Part shown: piece after piece, positions 16,372-24,420 of the stretch
Layout: every line of letters starts with the position of its first letter
Position numbering within the stretch: the stretch's first letter is position 1
DNA from: Rhodospirillaceae bacterium
Lineage (GTDB): Bacteria; Pseudomonadota; Alphaproteobacteria; GCA-2731375
Reading direction: 5' to 3'
DNA length: 64,000 bases
Assembly (NCBI GenBank): GCA_018660265.1
Contig: JABJKS010000118.1
Coordinates: forward strand, 1 to 64,000
Notes under the pieces: generated by a model
The model's input: the letters and a program-made list of their open reading frames with translations, nothing else
What the model was told of the DNA's origin: nothing
Database searches by the model: none
Program-made: the position numbers and the translations under genes

Positions 16372-16758
16372 ATGAATGAAATTATAGAACTACACGAAAC
16401 ACCGGAACTGCAGAAAATTGCCGATACCATGGAAGCGCTGGGCAATGAAACGCGCCTGTCAGTTTTCACATTATTGGTGCCTGCCGGGCGCAAAGGCTTG
16501 CTGGTTGGTGAAATCCAATCCCGCCTGAAAGTGCCCGCCTCTACCCTGTCCCATCACCTGGCCCGTTTGATCCAGGTTGGACTGGTGCAACAGGAACGAC
16601 AGGGGCGAAAGCTGGTCTGCCGGGCGAATTATTCGCAAATGGATGAAGTCCTGAAATTCCTGACCCGTAATTGCTGCGCTGCTGATGGCGCGCATACGGA
16701 CCATCAACACGGGCAAGAAAACGGACAAACTGATCATCTGGAAGGATCTTTAGCATGA
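16372..16758 (+). CDS. ArsR-family metal(loid)-responsive repressor
   Basis: ATG 16372 is chosen over an in-frame TTG at 16336 because the domain starts just after it; this gives 128 aa. The winged helix-turn-helix is clear: MEALGNETRLSVFTLL, then GLLVGEIQSRLKVPASTLSH and HLARLIQVGLVQQERQGRKL. The C-terminus holds a vicinal Cys pair (RNCCAADG) followed by a His-rich tail (HTDHQHGQENGQTDH), a plausible arsenic, antimony or metal site located after the final helix. It overlaps the permease gene by 4 nt (ATGA), so regulator and transporter form one operon under the inverted repeat at 16309-16334. Confidence 0.9.
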   Translation: MNEIIELHETPELQKIADTMEALGNETRLSVFTLLVPAGRKGLLVGEIQSRLKVPASTLSHHLARLIQVGLVQQERQGRKLVCRANYSQMDEVLKFLTRNCCAADGAHTDHQHGQENGQTDHLEGSLA

Positions 16759-17792
16759 GCGATATATCCCTCTCCATCGCAGGTGCCGCACGGCGTGTCT
16801 ATGCAATCGACCGGGTTTGGCTGGCTGTGGCAGCCGCTTTGTTGCTAGGGGCCTTTTGGGCTCCGGAGCAGACGAATTCCAGCATTGGTTTTGCCGGTAA
16901 CGGTTTGTTGCAGATCGCGCCCTTCCTGGCCATTTCCATTGCCATGGCGGCCTATGCCAAGGCCTCGGGCGCGGACAATCTGATCGCCAAGGTCTTTCAA
17001 GGACATCCTGTGCAGATGGTTTTTGCCGCAGCCGCGTTTGGCGCCCTGTCGCCCTTCTGCTCCTGCGGGGTTATTCCTTTGATAGCGGCGCTATTGGCTA
17101 TGGGTGTGCCGTTGGCCCCTGTCATGGCCTTCTGGTTGGCCTCCCCCCTGATGGATCCGCAGATGTTTTTCCTGACCATGGGCGCTTTGGGTCTGCCTTT
17201 TGCCGTCGGCAAGACACTTGCGGCCTTGGGGATCGGCCTATTTGGCGGGTTTGCCACATTGACCCTGCAAAGAGCGGGTGGTTTCAAGATGCCTCTGCGT
17301 GAAGGCGTGGGCAATGGTGGTTGCGGTGCCGGGTCTGCGCGCAGCGATGGTGCGGTTGCCTGGAAATTTTGGCAGGACGGCGAACGGCGGGCCACATTCG
17401 GCGACGAAGCATTGAAAACCACGTTGTTCCTGGGCAAGTGGCTGTTCGTCGCCTTCCTGTTGGAAAGCGTCATGTTGGCATATGTCCCGGCGGAATCCAT
17501 TGCCTCTCTGTTAGGTGGTGACAGCGTTTGGGCCATTCCCCTGGCGGCCATTGTCGGCGTGCCGGCTTATATGAACGGCTTTGCCGCCATTCCCCTGATG
17601 TCGGGCCTGATGGAATTGGGCATGGCACCTGGTGCGGCAATGGCCTTCATGGTGGCGGGGGGGGTCTCGTGCATACCGGCAGCCATCGCGGTCTTTGCCC
17701 TGGTCCGCCTGCCGGTCTTTGCCTGGTATCTGGTCATGGCCCTGGTGGGCTCGCTCGTAGCGGGTATCGGCTTTCAAATTTTTATGGCTTGA
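16755..17792 (+). CDS. ArsP/YraQ-type permease (probable organoarsenical or metal(loid) efflux)
   Basis: This 345-aa membrane protein has about eight to ten hydrophobic segments. The family hallmark FGALSPFCSCGVIPLIAAL near residue 96 contains the Cys-x-Cys implicated in trivalent organoarsenical transport by ArsP. It is followed by FWLASPLMDPQMFFLTMGAL and, in the second half, GVPAYMNGFAAIPLMSGLME, the symmetric counterpart. A soluble loop rich in Gly and Lys (residues about 180-220) separates the halves. Coupling to an ArsR-type regulator supports efflux of arsenicals or another soft metal, but the substrate is not proven. Confidence 0.85.
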   Translation: MSDISLSIAGAARRVYAIDRVWLAVAAALLLGAFWAPEQTNSSIGFAGNGLLQIAPFLAISIAMAAYAKASGADNLIAKVFQGHPVQMVFAAAAFGALSPFCSCGVIPLIAALLAMGVPLAPVMAFWLASPLMDPQMFFLTMGALGLPFAVGKTLAALGIGLFGGFATLTLQRAGGFKMPLREGVGNGGCGAGSARSDGAVAWKFWQDGERRATFGDEALKTTLFLGKWLFVAFLLESVMLAYVPAESIASLLGGDSVWAIPLAAIVGVPAYMNGFAAIPLMSGLMELGMAPGAAMAFMVAGGVSCIPAAIAVFALVRLPVFAWYLVMALVGSLVAGIGFQIFMA

Positions 17793-17822
17793 GGATTTTT
17801 TCCAAGCGGCCATATTGGGGCC

Positions 17823-18680
17823 ATGAGGAAACTGCAGGAATTTGAACTTAGTCCCCAGCCGGATGACGAACGCCTGACCGAAGACGTCAGCGGCATTGAC
17901 CAGACTGGTGCCGCCGTGAATACCAGGGTGGTGGTTGAACAGCCGCTGACCTTGTATCTCAATGGCCAGGAAATCGTCACCATGATGACCATCGGCGATC
18001 ACCCTGATTGTCTGGCGGTGGGCTATCTGTTGAACCAGAATATGCTGCGTCCCGACGATACCCTGACCGGTATCGATTATGACGAGGAATTATCCGTGGT
18101 CGTGGTGCGCACGGAACGGGTCACGGATTTTGAGGAAAAGCTGAAGAAAAAGACCCTCACCTCCGGCTGCGCCCAGGGTACTGCCTTTGGCGATATCATG
18201 GAGCATTTTGACGAGGTCAAGCTGCCCGGTGATGCGTTGTTAAAGACGTCGTGGATTTACAGCCTCAGCCGCAAGATCAATCAACAGCCCAGCCTGTATC
18301 TGACCGCAGGCGCTATTCATGGCTGTGTTCTGTGCGCCGAAGACAGCCCCCTGATCTATATGGAAGATGTGGGCCGGCACAATGCGATCGACAAGATCGC
18401 CGGCTGGATGTTTTTAAACGGTATGACGGCGGCGGACAAAATCTTTTACACAACCGGGCGTCTGACATCCGAAATGGTCATTAAGACCGTGCGCATGGGT
18501 ATTCCCATTGTGATTTCCCGCTCCGGCTTCACGGCCTGGGGGGTGGATCTGGCGCGACAGGCGAATTTGACCCTTGTCGGCCGTGCCAAGGGGAAACGCT
18601 TTTTGTGCCTGGCCGGGCAGGATCGCATGATTTTCGATGCCAAATTAGACGCCAAATTCGATGACAAATTCGATAACTAG
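17823..18680 (+). CDS. fdhD: Formate dehydrogenase accessory sulfurtransferase FdhD
   Basis: This 285-aa protein matches FdhD: LNGQEIVTMMTIGDHPDCLA near residue 41, TLTSGCAQGTAFGD near residue 114, TAGAIHGCVLCAEDSPLIYM near residue 160 and EDVGRHNAIDKIAG, then TTGRLTSEMVIKTV and RSGFTAWGVDLA. FdhD transfers sulfur from a cysteine desulfurase to bis-MGD before cofactor insertion into formate dehydrogenase. No formate dehydrogenase subunit is in the window. The extreme C-terminus is an odd repeat (DAKLDAKFDDKFDN) coded by four 12-bp tandem units, and mobA begins inside it. Confidence 0.94.
   Translation: MRKLQEFELSPQPDDERLTEDVSGIDQTGAAVNTRVVVEQPLTLYLNGQEIVTMMTIGDHPDCLAVGYLLNQNMLRPDDTLTGIDYDEELSVVVVRTERVTDFEEKLKKKTLTSGCAQGTAFGDIMEHFDEVKLPGDALLKTSWIYSLSRKINQQPSLYLTAGAIHGCVLCAEDSPLIYMEDVGRHNAIDKIAGWMFLNGMTAADKIFYTTGRLTSEMVIKTVRMGIPIVISRSGFTAWGVDLARQANLTLVGRAKGKRFLCLAGQDRMIFDAKLDAKFDDKFDN
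18633..18680 (+). repeat. Four 12-bp tandem units at the fdhD 3' end and mobA start
   Basis: Units start at 18633, 18645, 18657 and 18669 and read TTCGATGCCAAA, TTAGACGCCAAA, TTCGATGACAAA and TTCGATAACTAG. They encode the last residues of FdhD. The ATG of mobA (18661) lies in the third unit and the TAG of fdhD ends the fourth, so the 20-nt gene overlap is built from the repeat. Confidence 0.9.
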
Positions 18681-19296
18681 GGCGGGCGGAGTTGCTGGTC
18701 TGCTATTGGCAGGCGGTGGGGCGCGGCGCATGGGCGGTGGTGATAAATGCCTCCGGCAACTGGGCGGTCGTCCGTTGTTGGCCCATGTCATTGAACGTCT
18801 GGAGGGACAGGTCGATGAACTGGTCCTGAATGCCAATGGTGACGCCGCACGCTTCGCCGAATATGGGCTGCCCGTGGTATCCGACAGCATTCCCGGCATG
18901 GCGGGGCCCCTGGCAGGTATTCTGACGGGCATGGAATGGCTGCAGGAACATCGCCCAGGCGTCAATTTGATGCTGTCCATCCCTACTGATGGGCCGTTTC
19001 TGCCCCTGGATCTGGTGGCACGTCTTGCTGCCGCCAAGATGGATGGCGCACGGATCGCCTGCGCCAAGTCCGGTGATCGCACCCACCCGCCCATTGCGCT
19101 GTGGGATGTGGATTTGGCGGCTGATCTGCGCCGGGCCATGGAGGATGAGGATATGCGCAAGATTGATCTGTGGACCGCGCGCTATAATCTGGTGCATGTG
19201 GAATGGTCGGTGGCACCGTTTGATCCGTTCTTCAATGCCAATCGTCCCGAGGACCTTGCCCGGGCAGAGGTGCTGGCTGAAGGCTATTTGGTGTGA
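18661..19296 (+). CDS. mobA: Molybdenum cofactor guanylyltransferase
   Basis: This 211-aa nucleotidyltransferase begins [20 protein letters not shown] near residue 10, the GTP-binding loop of MobA with its conserved Lys. It continues with GPLAGILTGMEWL near residue 80 and LSIPTDGPFLPLDLV near residue 105, where the Asp binds Mg. It attaches GMP to molybdopterin to form MGD, the substrate that FdhD later sulfurates, so the fdhD-mobA overlap is functionally sensible. Its GTG/TGA overlap with the following amidase gene suggests a three-gene transcript. Confidence 0.92.
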   Translation: MTNSITRAGGVAGLLLAGGGARRMGGGDKCLRQLGGRPLLAHVIERLEGQVDELVLNANGDAARFAEYGLPVVSDSIPGMAGPLAGILTGMEWLQEHRPGVNLMLSIPTDGPFLPLDLVARLAAAKMDGARIACAKSGDRTHPPIALWDVDLAADLRRAMEDEDMRKIDLWTARYNLVHVEWSVAPFDPFFNANRPEDLARAEVLAEGYLV

Positions 19297-19955
19297 TTGT
19301 CGAAAGGCCTTCACCCAACCATAACGCCCGGCCGGTGGGTTGCCTTATCGATATGCTCCTCCTCCATTATACAGGCATGCCCAGCGCCGAAGCGGCCTTG
19401 GAGCGTCTATGCGATGGTGCGGCAGAGGTTTCGGCGCATTATATGATCGATGAAGACGGCACACTTTATGCCCTGGTCGACGAGGGGCGTCGGGCCTGGC
19501 ACGCCGGCCTCAGTTGTTGGGCCGGGCAGCGGGATATTAACGGCTGTTCCATTGGCGTTGAGTTGGTCAATCCGGGGCACGAATTTGGCTATCGCGCATT
19601 TCCCGAAGCGCAGATGGCGACTTTGCTCAACCTCTGCCAGGAGATACTGGCGCGCCATCCCATTCCGGCCCATCGGGTGCTGGGCCATTCAGACGTGGCC
19701 CCGACGCGAAAGGAAGACCCCGGCGAATTGTTTGATTGGGCCGCCCTGTCGGCATCAGGCATCGGCTTATGGCCTACTGCCAAAAATGACCATGGCCCTG
19801 TTTCATTGGAAGCATTTGGATATGATGTGACAGGGATGGGAGAGGCGGCTTGTGCGACCGCATTTCAGCGCCATTGGCGGTCCGCCAGGATAAACGGTGT
19901 CATGGATGCCGAATGTTTAAGTCTATTGGCCGGATTACTTGACCAAATCGACTGA
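19293..19955 (+). CDS. N-acetylmuramoyl-L-alanine amidase (Amidase_2, AmiD/AmpD-like)
   Basis: This 220-aa protein has the zinc amidase pattern: MLLLHYTGMPSAEAALERL with the first His, VSAHYMIDEDGTLYALVDE, AWHAGLSCWAGQRDINGCSI with the second His, and RVLGHSDVAPTRKEDPGELF with the third ligand region and the catalytic Lys. It cleaves the MurNAc-L-Ala bond of muropeptides. No signal peptide or lipobox is visible, so a cytoplasmic AmpD-like recycling role is as likely as AmiD. The start is the GTG at 19293, overlapping the mobA TGA. A C-terminal peptidoglycan-binding-like helical tail follows residue 165. Confidence 0.9.
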   Translation: MIVERPSPNHNARPVGCLIDMLLLHYTGMPSAEAALERLCDGAAEVSAHYMIDEDGTLYALVDEGRRAWHAGLSCWAGQRDINGCSIGVELVNPGHEFGYRAFPEAQMATLLNLCQEILARHPIPAHRVLGHSDVAPTRKEDPGELFDWAALSASGIGLWPTAKNDHGPVSLEAFGYDVTGMGEAACATAFQRHWRSARINGVMDAECLSLLAGLLDQID

Positions 19956-19973
19956 TGTCCCCATGTTGATGCT

Positions 19974-20426
<453 letters not shown>

Positions 20427-20467
20427 GCCCACCGTTTTCCAAATAATCACATAAAAGAACATATTAA

Positions 20468-20535
20468 GAACAAAATTCTGCCGCATTGTTTCACTAGCTT
20501 GTGCGGCAGTTTAGTAAATCAAGGCTATTTTGTTC
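20468..20535 (+). other. Nested hairpin between rnpB and mraZ
   Basis: Two perfect complementary pairs are nested: GAACAAAAT (20468-20476) with ATTTTGTTC (20527-20535), and inside it CTGCCGCA (20478-20485) with TGCGGCAG (20502-20509). The 3' strand is T-rich, so it could end rnpB transcription or belong to a small RNA or leader. The rest of the 321-bp rnpB-mraZ gap is AT-richer and otherwise without a gene that I can support. Confidence 0.55.
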
Positions 20536-20652
20536 TGTTTCGAGATGCCTCGGAAGACTTGAGACATGCCGGTTTTGTCTTTAATGGCACAGGTTAATTA
20601 TTTGTTTAGTCATTGACGCACATATTAGGGCATGATATCCCATAAAAACCCA

Positions 20653-20720
20653 ATCGTGGGTATCGTGGCTCGGAATATGACTTCTGTACAAAGTCATGTC
20701 CATAGATTTGTCGCCACGAT
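20653..20720 (+). promoter_or_regulatory. Repeat-bearing leader of the dcw cluster (possible MraZ site and hairpin)
   Basis: ATCGTGGGT (20653-20661) is followed directly by ATCGTGGCT (20662-20670), a GTGG direct repeat with 9-nt spacing, reminiscent of the GTGGG-type repeats bound by MraZ. GCCACGAT at 20713-20720 is the exact reverse complement of 20662-20669, enclosing a second hairpin ATGACTT/AAGTCAT (20677-20683 with 20691-20697). Both arms sit within 100 bp of the mraZ start. The match to a MraZ box is loose. Confidence 0.45.
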
Positions 20721-20747
20721 GGCAGGGAAACTGATAGGGGATTAGTC

Positions 20748-21224
20748 GTGGCGTTGTTTTTGTCGCGGTTTGATAACAAGGTAGACCGGAAGGGACGGGT
20801 ATCCGTGCCCGCATCGTTCCGTGCTGACCTAACCTCTGATGCCTTTGCCGGTGCAATCGCTTATCCAACCCCTGGAAATAGCGGCGCGCTGGAGGCTTGC
20901 GACATCGATCGGATGCGCCAATTGGCGGAAGGGATCGATAGTTTCAACCCATTTTCCGATGAATTCGGCGATCTTGCCACCGCCATCCTGACCAAATCCC
21001 ATCGCCTGCCATTTGATGGTGAAGGTCGTATTATCCTGCCGCAATCCTTGCTTGAGCATGCCGGTATTACCGACATGGCGACTTTCGCGGGCCGTGGTGC
21101 CACATTCCAGATCTGGGCCCCTGCCGCTTATGAAGCCTATGAAGCAGATGCCACGGGGCGCGCGCCGGAGCAGGCCGCCAAGTTTGAATTCCGCCGCCGC
21201 GATCAGATGGAGGCCGGGGAATGA
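20748..21224 (+). CDS. mraZ: Transcriptional regulator MraZ
   Basis: This 158-aa protein starts with GTG at 20748, 8 nt after AGGGG. It shows two AbrB-like swapped-hairpin halves: LSRFDNKVDRKGRVSVPASF at the start and KSHRLPFDGEGRIILPQSLL near residue 84, each with the DxxGRxxxP signature. MraZ binds repeats upstream of its own operon and can also restrain RsmH. It is the first gene of the dcw cluster here. Length is slightly above the usual 140-150 aa, with an acidic C-terminal tail. It overlaps rsmH by 4 nt. Confidence 0.96.
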   Translation: MALFLSRFDNKVDRKGRVSVPASFRADLTSDAFAGAIAYPTPGNSGALEACDIDRMRQLAEGIDSFNPFSDEFGDLATAILTKSHRLPFDGEGRIILPQSLLEHAGITDMATFAGRGATFQIWAPAAYEAYEADATGRAPEQAAKFEFRRRDQMEAGE

Positions 21225-22198
21225 CGGCCTCGCCTCATATTCCGGTCATGTTGGCTGAAGTCTTAGATGGCCTCTCGCCACGGGACGGTGGCCTGTATCT
21301 CGACGGTACATTCGGAGCGGGTGGCTATACAGGCGCGATCCTGGATGCCGCCGATTGCCGGGTCATCGCTATTGACCGCGATCCTGATGCCGTTGCCGCC
21401 GGTGCCGATGTCGTCGGCCGTTATGACGGTCGGCTGACCCTGGTTCAGGGACGCTTTTCAGAAATGGAAAAGTTGGCGATTGCCGCGGGTGCGGGCAAAC
21501 TTGACGGCGTCACCCTGGATTTGGGCGTGTCTTCCATGCAGATTGATCAGGCGGCGCGGGGCTTTTCCTTCGCTGCGGACGGCCCCCTTGATATGCGTAT
21601 GTCTCAGTCCGGGGAAAGTGCGGCGGATGTGGTCAACAGCCGGGATCAGGATGAGTTGGCGGACATCATTTTTCATTTCGGGGATGAGCGGCGCTCCCGC
21701 GCCATTGCCCGTGCGATCATCAGGGCACGGGAAAATGCCCCAATCGAGCGGACGGCGGCGCTGGCGGACATCGTTGCCAAAGTGCTTGGGCCGGGCAAGC
21801 CGGGCGGAAAGCGCATTCATCCCGCCACCCGTACATTCCAGGCCTTGCGGATCTACGTAAACAGCGAGATTGAGGAGCTGCGCCAAGGTCTGGCCGCGGC
21901 CGAGCGTTTGTTGGCACCCGAAGGCTGGCTGGCCATCGTCTCGTTTCATTCATTGGAAGACCGGGAAGTAAAACAGTTTCTGGCGGATCGCGCGGGTCTG
22001 CAACCCAGTGGCTCCCGCCATCGCCCGCCCAGCGGCGATGACAAGCGTCCCATAACGTTTCGTCTGCCCCGTCGCGGCGTGACAAAGCCCAGTGCGGCGG
22101 AGACTGCCACGAACCCCAGGGCCCGTTCGGCCCGGTTGCGGGTTGCCCAGCGGACAGATGCCGTGCCCTTTGGCTCGGATGAAGAGGTGGCGGCATGA
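21221..22198 (+). CDS. rsmH: 16S rRNA (cytosine(1402)-N(4))-methyltransferase
   Basis: This 325-aa protein has HIPVMLAEVLDGL, the SAM-binding LDGTFGAGGYTGAIL near residue 25, LDLGVSSMQIDQAARGFSF near residue 98, and the C-terminal RPITFRLPRRGV. The helical insertion between residues about 110 and 210 includes HPATRTFQALRIYVN. The enzyme (MraW) N4-methylates C1402 in the ribosomal P site. It sits between mraZ and ftsL with ATGA overlaps on both sides. Confidence 0.97.
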   Translation: MTASPHIPVMLAEVLDGLSPRDGGLYLDGTFGAGGYTGAILDAADCRVIAIDRDPDAVAAGADVVGRYDGRLTLVQGRFSEMEKLAIAAGAGKLDGVTLDLGVSSMQIDQAARGFSFAADGPLDMRMSQSGESAADVVNSRDQDELADIIFHFGDERRSRAIARAIIRARENAPIERTAALADIVAKVLGPGKPGGKRIHPATRTFQALRIYVNSEIEELRQGLAAAERLLAPEGWLAIVSFHSLEDREVKQFLADRAGLQPSGSRHRPPSGDDKRPITFRLPRRGVTKPSAAETATNPRARSARLRVAQRTDAVPFGSDEEVAA

Positions 22199-22656
22199 GG
22201 TGGCCCGTCACCATCGTCGTAATGTTGCTGGTCCTGGCCGTGTCTTTGGGCCTGTATCGCCTTGAATCCCAGGTGCAACATCTGGAGCGTCAATTGTCGA
22301 CGGCAACCACGCAGTTAAAAGACAATCAACGCAACAGCCGCATCCTGGCGGCGGAATTAAGTTATTTGAGCCAGCCCAGCCGGCTGCAGGATTTAGCCTT
22401 GCGTCATCTTGATCTGGCGCCCCTGTCACCGGCCCAGATTAGTGATCTGGCCAGCCTGCCCCTGAAGGTAGTTGTCAGGTCCGCTGCAAATTCAGTTGCC
22501 AATTCAGTTGGTGCGGCAAAAGGCAATAAAGATCAGGGTGCAGCCCGCCTTGACCAACCACCCGTGCCCGGTTGGAAGCCGATCAAGCCCACCCGCCCCA
22601 TCAAGTCCCGTCGTGGTGAGCGCATTGTCCTGGCGTCCAGTGGGGATGAGCCATGA
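22195..22656 (+). CDS. ftsL: Cell division protein FtsL
   Basis: This is a small bitopic protein (153 aa) with one membrane segment (VTIVVMLLVLAVSLGLY, residues 5-21), then a coiled coil (LESQVQHLERQLSTATTQLK). It is recognised by position between rsmH and ftsI and by this layout; sequence conservation is low in the family. The C-terminal 60 residues are an unusually long basic, Pro-rich tail containing a short repeat (SAANSVANSVGAA). It should form the FtsQLB complex that activates FtsWI at the septum; no ftsB is in the window. Confidence 0.88.
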   Translation: MRWPVTIVVMLLVLAVSLGLYRLESQVQHLERQLSTATTQLKDNQRNSRILAAELSYLSQPSRLQDLALRHLDLAPLSPAQISDLASLPLKVVVRSAANSVANSVGAAKGNKDQGAARLDQPPVPGWKPIKPTRPIKSRRGERIVLASSGDEP

Positions 22657-24416
22657 TCAAAAGCGAAGCACGCGTCTATGATCGGGATAATCTTGGTGAT
22701 CCGGGGCTTGAGAACGACACCCATCTCATCGGCAGTAAAGCCGCCGCGATCCGCATTGGGCGCACGCGATTGCTGACCGTTGCGTTGGTTTTTGCTATCA
22801 GCTTCGTTGTCCTTGGTGCGCGCCTGGTGCAATTGACTGTGATCCGCGAGCCGGCACATTCTTTGGCATTCATATCCTCATCTCCTACCAAGTCGACCGC
22901 CGGCCGGGCCGACGTCGTGGACCGTAACGGTGTTTTGCTGGCGACGAATTTGTTGACCGCCTCTCTTTATGCAGATGCCAGGGTCGTGCCTGATGTGGCT
23001 GTGGCTGCCCGGCGCTTGGTGGCAGTGCTGCCTGAACTAAGCCCCTCGGCGGTTCATGAACGGTTGTCATCGGGCAGAGCCTTTGTTTGGTTAAAGCGCA
23101 ACCTGACGCCAACACAACAGGCCGCCGTCAATGATCTGGGTATTCCAGGCCTGTATTTTCGGGCCGAGCAACGACGCCTCTATCCCCATGGCGCGCTGGA
23201 GGCCCATGTGCTGGGCTTCACGGATGTGGATGGTAACGGCATCGCGGGAATCGAGAAGTATTTCGATCAGGACATGCGTGATCGGGGGCCCGAGGGCCAG
23301 TCCCTGCAATTGTCCCTCGATGTCAGGGTGCAACACGTCCTCCGCGATGAGCTAACAGCCGCCATGCGCCGCTTTCGCGCCACGGGTGCTGCGGGCCTGG
23401 TGATGAATGCCAATACGGGCGAAATTCTTGGCCTTACGTCGTTACCTGATTTTGATCCCAATCACCCATCTGCCGCGCCCGCCCTGGCCCGTTTCAATCG
23501 GGCCACAAAAGGCGTCTATGAATTGGGCTCGGTCTTTAAGGTGCTGACGGTGGCCATGGCTCTCGATAGTGGCGTGACCAAGATACGCGGCGGCTACGAC
23601 GCGACCAAGCCGATCCGTGTCGCCCGCTTCACCATCCGTGACAGTCACGCCAAAGGTCGATGGTTGTCGGTACCTGAAATCCTGATCTATTCCTCAAACA
23701 TCGGTGCCGCCAAGATGGCTTTGGATCTGGGCCGCGATGGACAGCGCAAATATCTTGATCGTTTTGGTCTGCTGCATCGTCCCAGTTTGGAGCTGCCGGA
23801 AGTTGGCACGCCGATCACACCGGCCCGTTGGGGTGAAATCTCTACGATGACCGCCAGCTATGGCCATGGTTTGGCGGTCAGCCCCGTACAGTTTGCTTCC
23901 GCTTTCGCGGCAACGGTCAATGGCGGCGTGTTGATGCCCGCAACCTTAATCAAGCGTAAGCCCGGGGAACGGCCAGTCGGCGTACAGGTGGTCAGCGAGA
24001 GGACGTCCAACCAATTGCGCCGTCTGCTGCGCGCCGTGGTCGAAAAGGGCACGGGCCGGAAAGCCAGTGCGCCGGGCTATCTGGTCGGCGGCAAGACGGG
24101 CACGGCGGAAAAGGCAGGCGCGGGCGGTTACCGGCGCAAAGCATTAATCTCTTCCTTCGTTGCGGCCTTCCCCATGACCGCACCTGAATATGTTGTCTAC
24201 CTGCTGTTGGACGAACCTCAGGGTGATGGCGAAACCCACGGCTATGCCACGGCGGGTTGGACGGCGGCACCTTTGACCTCCCGCGTGGTGGGGCGCATTG
24301 CACCGATCCTCGGCGTTCGTCCACTGGATGTTGCAGCCGCGCCAATTCGACGGGCCATGGCACAGCCACTCCACAGCAGGTTGCCGATGCGGAGCCGGAA
24401 CGTTGCGGTTAATTGA
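22653..24416 (+). CDS. ftsI: Peptidoglycan D,D-transpeptidase FtsI (PBP3)
   Basis: This 587-aa class B penicillin-binding protein has a membrane anchor at about residues 37-58 (LLTVALVFAISFVVLGARLV), a dimerisation domain with RADVVDRNGVLLATNL, and the transpeptidase motifs in order: the active Ser in ELGSVFKVLT near residue 292, SSN in YSSNIGAAKM near 348, and KTG in GGKTGTAEKAG near 480. It cross-links septal peptidoglycan with FtsW. The C-terminus extends past the catalytic domain with a basic tail. It ends 4 bp before the murE start. Confidence 0.96.
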   Translation: MIKSEARVYDRDNLGDPGLENDTHLIGSKAAAIRIGRTRLLTVALVFAISFVVLGARLVQLTVIREPAHSLAFISSSPTKSTAGRADVVDRNGVLLATNLLTASLYADARVVPDVAVAARRLVAVLPELSPSAVHERLSSGRAFVWLKRNLTPTQQAAVNDLGIPGLYFRAEQRRLYPHGALEAHVLGFTDVDGNGIAGIEKYFDQDMRDRGPEGQSLQLSLDVRVQHVLRDELTAAMRRFRATGAAGLVMNANTGEILGLTSLPDFDPNHPSAAPALARFNRATKGVYELGSVFKVLTVAMALDSGVTKIRGGYDATKPIRVARFTIRDSHAKGRWLSVPEILIYSSNIGAAKMALDLGRDGQRKYLDRFGLLHRPSLELPEVGTPITPARWGEISTMTASYGHGLAVSPVQFASAFAATVNGGVLMPATLIKRKPGERPVGVQVVSERTSNQLRRLLRAVVEKGTGRKASAPGYLVGGKTGTAEKAGAGGYRRKALISSFVAAFPMTAPEYVVYLLLDEPQGDGETHGYATAGWTAAPLTSRVVGRIAPILGVRPLDVAAAPIRRAMAQPLHSRLPMRSRNVAVN

Positions 24417-24420
24417 ACTC

